Positions 1 to 4,871 of a stretch of 22,607 bases of DNA are shown here, in pieces. The position numbers and the translations under genes were made by a program. The stretch's first letter is position 1. Every line of letters begins with the position of its first letter. The notes below the pieces were generated by a model. It saw only the letters and a list, made by a program, of their open reading frames with translations. It searched no databases and had not been told where the DNA came from. The stretch comes from a virus: positions 1-22,607 of IMG/VR virus record IMGVR_UViG_3300030107_002661; one strand, given 5' to 3'.

Positions 1-1
1 A

Positions 2-67
2 AGACGAGAACTACATAATATTGAGAAAGAGAATAAATTAGTGGAGGAATTGTGTAGTGACTTATAG
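2..67 (+). CDS. C-terminal end of a small unknown protein (partial)
   Basis: An open frame enters from the left edge and stops with TAG at 65-67, giving a 21-residue tail rich in Glu, Lys and Leu (ending EELCSDL). It overlaps the next GTG start by 11 bases, the same kind of overlap seen between other genes here (for example 3513-3523). That is the main reason to believe it is coding. Nothing can be said about function. It could also be a chance open frame. Confidence 0.4.
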   Translation, partial: RRELHNIEKENKLVEELCSDL

Positions 68-266
68 AGACTTACTGGAACATATTAAGTCCTTAACTGT
101 TAGAGATTTAGACACAGAAGTATGTGTTTATGATAACGAAAAAGGAAGAATACATCCAGCGAAAGATTTAGTGGTCGAAGATATTGACCCTAATTTTCCA
201 CCTCTGATATATCTTACACTCTTTGAGGATAAATTACAAGTGGTAGATGAGGTGACAAATGGTTAA
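57..266 (+). CDS. Small hypothetical protein, MTYxDLL family
   Basis: A 69-residue acidic protein of unknown function. The start is GTG at 57, chosen because a strong GGAGG ribosome site sits at 43-47 with 9 bases of spacing; no ATG is available. It begins MTYRDLLEHIKSL, continues with a VCVYDNEKG strand and ends with a hydrophobic PLIYLTLFEDK strand. The same plan (MTYxDLL, a Leu-rich helix, VxxYD, PYLxI) appears in the protein coded at 3067-3303, so the two look paralogous. It overlaps the preceding and following genes and probably shares their transcript. No signal peptide, membrane segment or catalytic motif is visible. Confidence 0.8.
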   Translation: MTYRDLLEHIKSLTVRDLDTEVCVYDNEKGRIHPAKDLVVEDIDPNFPPLIYLTLFEDKLQVVDEVTNG

Positions 267-411
267 ATTAGAGTTGGAAGATACAGAGGTTAAGTATATA
301 ATAGATGCTATACAGAAAGAAGCAAATAGTTATTCTTTCAGGACATATCGTTACCCTATTCTTAAACATTTAGTAACCAAATTGCAATTAGCACTATGCC
401 TTTCACAGTAG
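259..411 (+). CDS. Small hypothetical protein (50 aa)
   Basis: A 50-residue protein starting MVKLELEDTE and ending ALCLSQ. The start ATG overlaps the previous gene by 8 bases and has a GAGGTG ribosome site at 249-254, which supports translation. The first half is acidic and probably helical (VKYIIDAIQKEAN); the second is basic and hydrophobic. It has no recognisable domain. Its 3' end overlaps the next small gene by 16 bases, so the run from 57 to 566 is likely one early transcript ended by the terminator at 580-605. Confidence 0.65.
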   Translation: MVKLELEDTEVKYIIDAIQKEANSYSFRTYRYPILKHLVTKLQLALCLSQ

Positions 412-566
412 AAACTGACTATCATACGATAGATTTTACAGACAAGATTGCACATAAGTTAGTGTTAGAAAAGTGTGAAGAATTGGGTGTTAACATAGAT
501 TATTATTTCTTTGAATTTGATACTACAGACACAGAACCAGAAAACTATGATTGGGGTGCCAGTTAG
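396..566 (+). CDS. Small acidic hypothetical protein (56 aa)
   Basis: A 56-residue, strongly acidic protein (MPFTVETDYH ... DTEPENYDWGAS) with a Tyr/Phe-rich stretch DYYFFEFD. No function is recognised. The start overlaps the previous gene by 16 bases and has no clear ribosome site, so translation is probably coupled. Its TAG stop (564-566) lies inside the conserved promoter-upstream element at 556-578, so the coding end doubles as regulatory DNA. A strong terminator follows 13 bases later. Confidence 0.65.
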   Translation: MPFTVETDYHTIDFTDKIAHKLVLEKCEELGVNIDYYFFEFDTTDTEPENYDWGAS

Positions 567-613
567 CAAAGTGTCCACTAATCCCCCTATTTGGGGGATT
601 TTTTGTTTATAAT
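556..613 (+). promoter_or_regulatory. Promoter with upstream dyad-like element, copy 1
   Basis: The element GTGCCAGT-N3-CAAA occupies 556-578. Thirty bases from its first base lies CCTATT (586-591) at the -35 position, and 52 bases away is a consensus -10 TATAAT (608-613). The other copies (1481, 1748, 4112) keep the same spacing. The -35 is poor, which fits a promoter needing an activator at the upstream element. It would drive the genes from 642 onward. The promoter overlaps the terminator of the upstream transcript. Confidence 0.6.
580..605 (+). terminator. Intrinsic terminator
   Basis: A perfect 8-bp stem AATCCCCC (580-587) / GGGGGATT (593-600) with loop TATTT is followed by a T tract. 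It ends the run of small genes from 57 to 566 and lies partly inside the promoter for the next run. Confidence 0.9.
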
Positions 614-641
614 AAGAAGGTAAACAAATGAGGTTAACCTT

Positions 642-902
642 ATGAATCAAAAGACTTCAAAGATTATGCAAAGAATCTTACAAGTTGAAAACTTCCAGAA
701 CGTAGCATGTGTATGTGCTAACTGGCAAGAATTCACACAAGAATTAGAAGAATGGGGAGTATATGGGTGTGCTAAAATAGATTTTGATGATGAAGATCTT
801 GACGTTTCAGTATTAGATAAGTTCATCAGTTCTGAAAATGGATATATCAGAACTGGTGACGATTGGAACCTTATCTATAACTTAGGTGAGGTATTCGCAT
901 GA
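642..902 (+). CDS. Small acidic hypothetical protein (86 aa)
   Basis: An 86-residue protein of unknown function. The start ATG at 642 is favoured over the internal ATG at 666 because GAGG (630-633) lies 8 bases upstream. The N-terminal third is mixed-charge and helical. The centre is very acidic (KIDFDDEDLDVSVLDKF), followed by a Gly/Trp-containing strand region (GDDWNLIYNLGEVFA). It is first in a run of four overlapping or closely spaced genes (642-1484) behind the TATAAT promoter at 608. No known domain, membrane segment or catalytic signature is visible. Confidence 0.85.
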   Translation: MNQKTSKIMQRILQVENFQNVACVCANWQEFTQELEEWGVYGCAKIDFDDEDLDVSVLDKFISSENGYIRTGDDWNLIYNLGEVFA

Positions 903-1135
903 ATTCATTACAAGAATTTGTTGACTATGTTTGGTCATTCTATTCACCTAGTAGCGATCTTTATCCTATTAAAGGTTTAACTAAGTCAGACATCTTTGAT
1001 GCCTTTTATGTCTACAAACATAGACTATTACACACCCAAAATGATAACTTTACATGGGGTTACGGTGATAGTTTAGACAGAGAAAGAGTCAGAGATATTA
1101 TACTTGAAAGTCCACAATTCACCTTTGGAGGTTAA
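899..1135 (+). CDS. Small hypothetical protein (78 aa)
   Basis: A 78-residue protein rich in aromatic residues (VWSFYSPSSDLYP, FDAFYVYKHRLL, FTWGYGDS) with a C-terminal helix containing RERVRDIILES. The ATGA overlap with the previous stop indicates translational coupling, and GGTGAGG upstream can act as a ribosome site. Function is not recognised. Length and style match the many short conserved-unknown genes of cyanomyovirus accessory regions. Confidence 0.85.
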   Translation: MNSLQEFVDYVWSFYSPSSDLYPIKGLTKSDIFDAFYVYKHRLLHTQNDNFTWGYGDSLDRERVRDIILESPQFTFGG

Positions 1136-1140
1136 CACAA

Positions 1141-1356
1141 ATGTCACTACAATCAGACTACGAATTTGAACAGAATCATAGAAAGATTGACATCTATGAT
1201 TATCTAACTCCTGATGAATTAGATCAGGTTACTGATATTTTACTCGAAGCATTAGCAAGAGAAGAAGGTATCACACCAGACGTATTTGAGATTGAAACTA
1301 ACATTTTAGTTGAACCAGTTTACTTTCAAGATAATACTAAAGAGGTGAAAGTATGA
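1141..1356 (+). CDS. Small acidic hypothetical protein (71 aa)
   Basis: A 71-residue acidic protein, probably mainly helical, with a central segment LTPDELDQVTDILLEALAREEG and a hydrophobic C-terminal part ILVEPVYF. A GGAGG ribosome site at 1127-1131 overlaps the end of the previous gene. Its stop overlaps the next start (ATGA, 1353-1356), so it belongs to the same coupled run. No recognisable function. Confidence 0.85.
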   Translation: MSLQSDYEFEQNHRKIDIYDYLTPDELDQVTDILLEALAREEGITPDVFEIETNILVEPVYFQDNTKEVKV

Positions 1357-1484
1357 GGACAATTCATGTTACAAATGACGAACTATATGAGTTCACTAAG
1401 TTATACGATCTCTTAAGAGATATGGATATTGAACTAACACCTAATCAGGAAAGTGTGTTTGAAAAAGTATTAGAAATTGTGTGA
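1353..1484 (+). CDS. Small hypothetical protein (43 aa)
   Basis: A 43-residue protein, MRTIHVTNDELYEF ... VFEKVLEIV. GAGGTG sits just upstream of the ATG, and the start overlaps the previous stop by four bases, so it is likely translated despite its size. It looks like a short strand followed by helices, with no known motif. Its TGA stop (1482-1484) lies inside the 5' arm of the following hairpin, which is also promoter element copy 2, so the gene end, terminator and promoter element share bases. Confidence 0.7.
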   Translation: MRTIHVTNDELYEFTKLYDLLRDMDIELTPNQESVFEKVLEIV

Positions 1485-1511
1485 CGGTCTACAAACTGTC
1501 ACACATTTTTC
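1478..1511 (+). terminator. Intrinsic terminator overlapping a stop codon
   Basis: An 8-bp perfect stem TGTGTGAC (1478-1485) / GTCACACA (1498-1505) extends by a G-T, a G-C and a T-A pair, leaving a 6-base loop, then ATTTTT. It ends the 642-1484 run. The same bases contain promoter element copy 2. Confidence 0.85.
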
Positions 1512-1538
1512 CTATTTGGGGTAATCCTTCCCTATAAT
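1481..1538 (+). promoter_or_regulatory. Promoter with upstream dyad-like element, copy 2
   Basis: The element GTGACGGT-N3-CAAA occupies 1481-1503. CCTATTTGGGG (1511-1521) starts 30 bases from its first base and TATAAT (1533-1538) starts 52 bases away. This matches copy 1 base for base in spacing, including the identical 11-mer CCTATTTGGGG. It should drive the gene at 1569. Confidence 0.6.
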
Positions 1539-1568
1539 AAGGATATAAGAAACAAATGGATTTTTAAA

Positions 1569-1757
1569 ATGTCATCACTACATCACGAAGCACTATTAGA
1601 GACTTGCCACGATCAGGCATGGGAGGAATTCAGAATACATAACAAATTAACTGAAGATCAGTTAAACGAGTTATGCTGGATGAATCCTAACGGATCGGGA
1701 ACTCTATTAGCAATAGAAAGAACAGCACAGAAAATGTTCGAGGACTTGTGCCAGTAG
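1569..1757 (+). CDS. Small hypothetical protein (62 aa)
   Basis: A 62-residue, probably all-helical protein (MSSLHHEALLETCHDQAWEEF ... LLAIERTAQKMFEDLCQ). No good ribosome site is visible. A four-codon mini frame (ATG GAT TTT TAA, 1556-1567) ends one base before the ATG and might help load ribosomes or be incidental. It is a single-gene transcription unit, with promoter copy 2 before it and hairpin/promoter copy 4 after it; its TAG stop falls inside that element. Function unknown. Confidence 0.8.
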   Translation: MSSLHHEALLETCHDQAWEEFRIHNKLTEDQLNELCWMNPNGSGTLLAIERTAQKMFEDLCQ

Positions 1758-1786
1758 ACAAACAGGTACAAGGTCGCTTGATTTTT
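1745..1786 (+). terminator. Possible terminator hairpin overlapping a stop codon
   Basis: An 8-bp stem CTTGTGCC (1745-1752) / GGTACAAG (1765-1772) with one G-T pair surrounds a 12-base loop. The T tract (1782-1786) starts about nine bases after the stem, so termination is plausible but weaker than at 580 or 2193. The hairpin coincides with promoter element copy 4. Confidence 0.45.
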
Positions 1787-1806
1787 GCCCCGATCTGTGT
1801 TATATT
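1748..1806 (+). promoter_or_regulatory. Promoter with upstream dyad-like element, copy 4
   Basis: The element GTGCCAGT-N3-CAAA occupies 1748-1770. TTGATT (1778-1783) begins exactly 30 bases from its first base, and after a 17-bp spacer comes TATATT (1801-1806). This is a good sigma70-type promoter. It leaves a leader of about 55 bases before the ATG at 1868. Confidence 0.65.
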
Positions 1807-1867
1807 AAGTACATAATCAAGGAAGGGCAAATTTCTTCCACTAGCACAAACATTCAATTTCAAAATT

Positions 1868-2176
1868 ATGTCAAATTCTAAAACTCTTTTTTCACAATCT
1901 CTAAACCTATGTGATGATTACCTAGGTTTCGAGTGGACTCAGGGAGTCCGCACTTCTATTTTCGATTCTTACAGACGTGAGAACGATCTAGATCCAAATC
2001 TTTCAATCTACCACTACGGTGGAGACCGTTTTGAGGTTCGTTCTATGAACTATGATGACTCTAAGGGGTGCATTATAGGCACTCAGGTCGATCTCGGTTC
2101 TTTTGATAACATCTATGATGCACAAGATTGTGCAGAAGATTATCTGAAAGATCTTCTACTTGCTATCGGTGTTTAA
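1868..2176 (+). CDS. Hypothetical protein (102 aa)
   Basis: A 102-residue acidic protein of unknown function. The N-terminal part is helical (LFSQSLNLCDDYLGFEW). A strand-rich middle follows (LSIYHYGGDRFEVRSMNY, GCIIGTQVDLGSF), then a C-terminal helix (AQDCAEDYLKDLLLAIGV). No Shine-Dalgarno site is seen before the ATG. It has its own promoter (copy 4) and its own strong terminator at 2193, so it is a self-contained single-gene unit. Codon choice uses more C-ending codons (ttc, gac, atc) than its neighbours, which may point to a different recent origin. Confidence 0.85.
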   Translation: MSNSKTLFSQSLNLCDDYLGFEWTQGVRTSIFDSYRRENDLDPNLSIYHYGGDRFEVRSMNYDDSKGCIIGTQVDLGSFDNIYDAQDCAEDYLKDLLLAIGV

Positions 2177-2192
2177 CACATAGCAAGCATCA

Positions 2193-2218
2193 ATTGTGGA
2201 TCTCGCCACGATTTTTTT
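2193..2218 (+). terminator. Intrinsic terminator
   Basis: A 7-bp stem ATTGTGG / CCACGAT (one T-G pair) with loop ATCTCG is followed by seven T residues. It lies 16 bases after the stop of the 102-residue gene. Confidence 0.9.
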
Positions 2219-2237
2219 CACTAATTGTCCTTTAATT

Positions 2238-2372
2238 ATGTTCACTATGACCCCTGAAGTTTACGCACAATTAGTTAATCCAACTCCTGTAATTAAGTAT
2301 TACTTCTTATCTACATTCCCGAAGAATACTACAGGCAAAGTAACAACAATTCATTCAAAAAAAGGTTCTTAA
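2238..2372 (+). CDS. Small hypothetical protein (44 aa)
   Basis: A 44-residue protein, MFTMTPEVYAQLV ... IHSKKGS, with a basic C-terminal end. A second in-frame ATG at codon 4 is possible. No ribosome site is visible; the start is preceded by TTTAATT, a context also found before the starts at 2375 and 8296. The next gene begins two bases after its stop. Because a strong terminator ends only 20 bases upstream and no promoter is clear between, expression may depend on read-through. Function unknown. Confidence 0.6.
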   Translation: MFTMTPEVYAQLVNPTPVIKYYFLSTFPKNTTGKVTTIHSKKGS

Positions 2373-2374
2373 TT

Positions 2375-2635
2375 ATGCAACTTTCATCCAAAAAAGGTCA
2401 CATGGTATGTGATTATTATCCTGTAAAAACATGGGATAATGTACAACATCCCGACAAAGTTCTCAGGATCTTAACATTTATGGGACAAACTATGTCCAAA
2501 AGAATAATGTCAACTGAGAAGTATGTCAACGAAGTGTATGATAAAATTCATACATTTCAATACGTTGATAACAACGTAGATCACACAAATTGCCCACAAT
2601 TCGTATCATCTTTGGAGGAAACTTATCATGTCTAA
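2375..2635 (+). CDS. Small basic hypothetical protein (86 aa)
   Basis: An 86-residue protein (MQLSSKKGHMVCDYYPVKTW ... VSSLEETYHV) with a Met-rich middle (TFMGQTMSKRIMSTEKY). No domain is recognised. The start follows the previous stop by two bases. Its last 8 bases overlap the start of the next gene, and GGAGG inside its own end serves as that gene's ribosome site. It is part of the closely packed run 2238-3680. Confidence 0.8.
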   Translation: MQLSSKKGHMVCDYYPVKTWDNVQHPDKVLRILTFMGQTMSKRIMSTEKYVNEVYDKIHTFQYVDNNVDHTNCPQFVSSLEETYHV

Positions 2636-2828
2636 TGTATCACCAGAATTACTAAAAACAGCAAATGATGTTACTGACCTTATCGAAGATATGGTTGAAT
2701 ATTATTGCCGAGAAGAGCGAGTTTCAGGTGAGAGAGTATATACTATGATCGCAACATTATGTGCTATTAAGTTAAGTGAGTTCCCAGAATCTCGCTTTTA
2801 CGGTGATAACGAAGAGGAGGAAATATAA
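2628..2828 (+). CDS. Small acidic hypothetical protein (66 aa)
   Basis: A 66-residue, mostly helical protein (MSNVSPELLKTANDVTDLIEDMVEYYCREERV ... GDNEEEEI) with a very acidic C-terminal tail. GGAGG lies upstream within the preceding gene, and the start overlaps that gene by 8 bases. Its terminal bases (GAGGAGGAAATATAATG) provide the ribosome site and start of the next gene, indicating coupled translation. Function not recognised. Confidence 0.85.
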   Translation: MSNVSPELLKTANDVTDLIEDMVEYYCREERVSGERVYTMIATLCAIKLSEFPESRFYGDNEEEEI

Positions 2829-3055
2829 TGTATAAAAGTGAACATTTCGGAAGAATCTTCTGGGTTGATGATAACAACGATTTCAAATCATGCCCACAAA
2901 ATGTTGATGGGACGGGTGATTTTGATGTAGAAGATTATGTATCAGAGTGGACAGATTGGGAGGGAGTTAATTATGACTTACTCTTTAATATCCATCAGTC
3001 ATGTGTACTTAACAAGAATAATTACGCTGGTTCATTAACAATTAATGGAGTATAA
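2828..3055 (+). CDS. Small acidic hypothetical protein (75 aa)
   Basis: A 75-residue acidic protein (MYKSEHFGRIFWVDDNNDF ... YAGSLTINGV) rich in Asp, Asn and Trp (EDYVSEWTDWEGVNYD). TAATG overlap with the previous gene and a strong GAGGAGG site support the start. The Asp/Asn stretch DDNNDF resembles acidic loops, but no metal-binding motif can be claimed. Function unknown. Confidence 0.85.
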   Translation: MYKSEHFGRIFWVDDNNDFKSCPQNVDGTGDFDVEDYVSEWTDWEGVNYDLLFNIHQSCVLNKNNYAGSLTINGV

Positions 3056-3066
3056 TATGAGGTGAT

Positions 3067-3303
3067 ATGTCAACACATTTCCAGTTAATCCCTTGGACAA
3101 TCTTAACACATTACTACGACACATTACGTCACCAAAAGTTACAACGAACCCCTATGACTTACCTTGATTTATTAACTGAATTACAGAATCTTGATGAGGA
3201 TTCTTTACTCAAACCAGTTACAATTTATGATGAAGATGTAGAAGATTATTGCAAAGGTTACTCTTTTAATAGTAAAGAAGAAACCCCTTATTTGGTCATA
3301 TAA
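3067..3303 (+). CDS. Small hypothetical protein, MTYxDLL family, possibly extended
   Basis: A 78-residue reading frame whose second part (from the internal ATG at 3154) reads MTYLDLLTELQNL ... PVTIYDEDVED ... PYLVI. This matches the protein coded at 57-266, so the two are probably paralogs. The first 29 residues (MSTHFQLIPWTILTHYYDTL ...) have no counterpart there and may be a fused or read-in segment. GAGGTG at 3059-3064 is very close to the first ATG, and no ribosome site precedes the internal one, so the true start is uncertain. Confidence 0.7.
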   Translation: MSTHFQLIPWTILTHYYDTLRHQKLQRTPMTYLDLLTELQNLDEDSLLKPVTIYDEDVEDYCKGYSFNSKEETPYLVI

Positions 3304-3328
3304 GTAATAACGAACTTCACCTAATTAC

Positions 3329-3523
3329 ATGCAACAAAAGTTTATTAAAGGTGAGAAGATTACCTATCAAGATGATACTGGACATGTTAACTTTATAGGT
3401 GATAAGTATATAACTATGAGTCTTAATCGTAGGAAGGATAGTAATAGTATGCATGGATATAAGGAGACTAATTTATTAATTTACAGACAATATTGGGAGG
3501 GTATTATATACCATGACAGATAA
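3329..3523 (+). CDS. Small basic hypothetical protein (64 aa)
   Basis: A 64-residue, strand-rich protein with the pattern KGEKITYQDDTGHVNFIGDKYITMSL, suggesting a small beta-barrel (SH3- or OB-like), followed by a basic stretch (NRRKDSNSMHGYKETN). That would fit a nucleic-acid or protein-binding accessory factor, but this is inference from sequence style only. No ribosome site is obvious. It overlaps the next gene by 11 bases. Confidence 0.75.
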   Translation: MQQKFIKGEKITYQDDTGHVNFIGDKYITMSLNRRKDSNSMHGYKETNLLIYRQYWEGIIYHDR

Positions 3524-3680
3524 TAACAAAGAGGTAAGTGTTACTTCCGCAGAACAGATTAACTACGTTTGGATAACACTTAAGGAACTAACTTGTATCA
3601 TGTGGGAAACAATTAGAGAACGAAGATTATGGACAGTTTCTAACAACGTTGTGGAAAACTTTGATGATTATGTGGAATAA
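3513..3680 (+). CDS. Small hypothetical protein (55 aa)
   Basis: A 55-residue protein (MTDNNKEVSVTSAEQINYVW ... VVENFDDYVE), Trp-rich and probably helical. GGGAGGG lies upstream of the ATG with about 12 bases of spacing, and the start overlaps the previous gene by 11 bases. It is last in the 2238-3680 run. Its 3' half contains TGTGGAAAA and close variants, which resemble cyanobacterial DnaA boxes. Function unknown. Confidence 0.7.
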   Translation: MTDNNKEVSVTSAEQINYVWITLKELTCIMWETIRERRLWTVSNNVVENFDDYVE

Positions 3681-3800
3681 ATTAAATGGTAATATAAATG
3701 TATTAGTGTGTTTAATAGGTCTCTAATTAATCTCATATTTGTAACACTCTTAGCACGCAATCTACCGAAAGTCAAGTTATATCCAGGAATTCAGATTTAC

Positions 3801-3830
3801 TTGACAGATTATAAACAATTATGGTATAAT
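3801..3830 (+). promoter_or_regulatory. Consensus sigma70 promoter
   Basis: TTGACA (3801-3806) and TATAAT (3825-3830) are both perfect consensus hexamers with an 18-bp spacer, in a 217-base intergenic region (3681-3897) that contains no open frame. It should drive the gene at 3898. Unlike the other early promoters here, it lacks the GTG-M-C-R-GT element upstream. Confidence 0.85.
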
Positions 3831-3839
3831 TACCTTGTA

Positions 3840-3858
3840 AGAGGTTCAGAAACCCTCT
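3840..3858 (+). other. Hairpin in the 5' leader
   Basis: AGAGGTT (3840-3846) pairs with AACCCTCT (3851-3858) with one bulged C and a CAGA loop, just downstream of the expected start of transcription. It may stabilise the leader or influence translation. It has no T tract, so it is not a terminator. Confidence 0.45.
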
Positions 3859-3876
3859 ATAAACATTTCTGATAAG

Positions 3877-3898
3877 TTATCAACAACCCTGTGGAAAA
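3877..3898. promoter_or_regulatory. Pair of DnaA-box-like 9-mers
   Basis: TTATCAACA (3877-3885) differs by one base from the E. coli box. TGTGGAAAA (3890-3898) is the exact complement of TTTTCCACA, the box reported for cyanobacteria. The second overlaps the start codon of the next gene. Whether they bind anything is unknown. Confidence 0.3.
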
Positions 3899-4095
3899 TG
3901 CAGTATCTAATTGAAGATGAACACGGAAAACTTCATGGGACGTTTACATCAGTAACTGACCTTGAATTATACATGGACGGTGTTAGAAACTCTAGGGGAG
4001 ATAGGTATAAAGAATTGCCCAGATATTCATGCTTTGATTATATCAAATCGATTGGATGGTATCTAACAATTAAGGATGAACATTTACCCCCTTAA
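3898..4095 (+). CDS. Small hypothetical protein (65 aa)
   Basis: A 65-residue protein beginning MQYLIEDEHGKLHGTFTSVTDLELYMDG and ending IGWYLTIKDEHLPP, an alternation of short strands and a helix. It is transcribed from the consensus promoter at 3801-3830 as a single gene, with a leader of about 60 bases containing a hairpin. Only GTGGAA precedes the ATG, so the ribosome site is weak. Function not recognised. Confidence 0.8.
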   Translation: MQYLIEDEHGKLHGTFTSVTDLELYMDGVRNSRGDRYKELPRYSCFDYIKSIGWYLTIKDEHLPP

Positions 4096-4111
4096 GTATA
4101 AACAAATGGTT

Positions 4112-4170
4112 GTGACGGTCTACAAAGTGGCACACAGGGGGTTGTAACTTAGTCCAAATGATTGTATACT
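4112..4170 (+). promoter_or_regulatory. Promoter with upstream dyad-like element, copy 3
   Basis: The element GTGACGGT-N3-CAAA occupies 4112-4134; 16 bases (4111-4126) are identical to those at 1480-1495. TTGTAA (4142-4147) starts 30 bases from its first base, and a 17-bp spacer leads to TATACT (4165-4170). It drives the gene at 4202. Confidence 0.7.
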
Positions 4171-4201
4171 ATTAGTATAAATCAATCAAGGAATTAATTC
4201 C

Positions 4202-4432
4202 ATGAAACTAACACCTATCGCAGCAAATCAGAACGAAGTTTCTATTAACGACGGAACACAAATCTTCTTCAGTTATAGAACACCAGTTGCAGCATATTTG
4301 CCCGAAAAAGGTTATGTTAGAACATCTAAATTCTGGTCAGTAACTACATCTCGCCACATAAATAAGTGGTTGAAAAATGTTACAAACGTCCAAGAGATTG
4401 ACCAGTCAGTTCTTGACAATCTAGCAAACTAA
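4202..4432 (+). CDS. Small conserved-type phage protein (76 aa)
   Basis: A 76-residue basic protein. The N-terminal part is strand-rich (MKLTPIAANQNEVSINDGTQIFFSYRTPVAAYLP). A segment SKFWSVTTSRHINKWLKN follows, a pattern I recall from short proteins in many phages though I cannot name its function. The start is well supported: AAGGAA at 4188-4193 with 8-base spacing and a good promoter (copy 3) 30 bases further up. It has its own terminator at 4443, making it a self-contained cassette. Confidence 0.85.
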   Translation: MKLTPIAANQNEVSINDGTQIFFSYRTPVAAYLPEKGYVRTSKFWSVTTSRHINKWLKNVTNVQEIDQSVLDNLAN

Positions 4433-4442
4433 TTGTATAATG

Positions 4443-4469
4443 GGGGTAACACTTAGTTGCCCCTTTTTC
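4443..4469 (+). terminator. Intrinsic terminator
   Basis: An 8-bp stem GGGGTAAC (4443-4450) / GTTGCCCC (4456-4463) with one T-G pair and loop ACTTA is followed by TTTTT. It ends the early-type region. Confidence 0.9.
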
Positions 4470-4505
4470 ATGCCTATGTAACACACAAGACAGTTAATTG
4501 ATCTA

Positions 4506-4512
4506 CTAAATA
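4506..4512 (+). promoter_or_regulatory. Late promoter motif CTAAATA, first copy
   Basis: CTAAATA, within CTAAATATAAAG, resembles the T4 late promoter (TATAAATA) and the CTAAATA form I recall for cyanomyoviruses. It lies in non-coding DNA between the last early terminator and the first gene of the structural run. Confidence 0.5.
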
Positions 4513-4515
4513 TAA

Positions 4516-4590
4516 AGAACTCGCCCCAAAAGGCAGTCATAGCGGGGGTTCTGGATATAAAACCGGCCACTACCCTAACCTACAAAGGTT
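4516..4590 (+). other. Untranslated stretch with two small hairpins
   Basis: AGAAC (4516-4520) and CCCC (4524-4527) can pair with GGGG and GTTCT (4544-4552). AACCT (4577-4581) pairs with AGGTT (4586-4590) around an ACAA loop. No open frame or tRNA fold was found between 4470 and 4645. The structures would lie in the leader of a transcript started at the first CTAAATA. Their role is unknown. Confidence 0.3.
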
Positions 4591-4602
4591 CCCAAACGCC
4601 AT

Positions 4603-4609
4603 CTAAATA
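4603..4609 (+). promoter_or_regulatory. Late promoter motif CTAAATA, second copy
   Basis: CTAAATATAAA is repeated 97 bases after the first copy, 36 bases before the ATG at 4646. This is the expected place for a late promoter serving the structural gene run. Confidence 0.55.
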
Positions 4610-4645
4610 TAAAATATTTCAAAAATTTTTCCAAGGTAAAAAAAC

Positions 4646-4864
4646 ATGACACCAGAATTTCGCCAAGACTACCAAGATAATCGTACATGGTGCTTAGAGC
4701 AGATGATAGTGAAAGAAAGGTGGTTAGACCCTAGAATGTATGAGTGTGCTGACTATTGTGTAAGTGAAGGTATTATAAATGATGTTAAAGATGTCCTTAA
4801 GGCATGGGAGAGTTGGCAAAAAACTCATCCACTAAAAGAAGGAGTATCTACAAATCGTTTATGA
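4646..4864 (+). CDS. Small hypothetical protein (72 aa)
   Basis: A 72-residue, helical protein with many Trp and charged residues (FRQDYQDNRTWCLEQMIVKERWLDPRMYECADYCVSEG ... WESWQKTHPLKEG). AAGG about 10 bases upstream serves as ribosome site. It is the first gene after the two late promoter motifs and so probably the first of the late run. It has three Cys residues but no clear metal motif. Function unknown. Confidence 0.8.
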   Translation: MTPEFRQDYQDNRTWCLEQMIVKERWLDPRMYECADYCVSEGIINDVKDVLKAWESWQKTHPLKEGVSTNRL

Positions 4865-4871
4865 ACAAAAC

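Noticed and set aside
4434-4442. TATAAT just after the gene ending at 4432, as a further promoter
   Set aside because: The terminator stem begins within a few bases, no -35 lies at a suitable distance and the next gene is 200 bases away with its own late motifs.
4506-4645. Possible tRNA or riboswitch in the early/late boundary
   Set aside because: GGTTC-like bases are present, but no acceptor stem, anticodon arm or known riboswitch core could be assembled.
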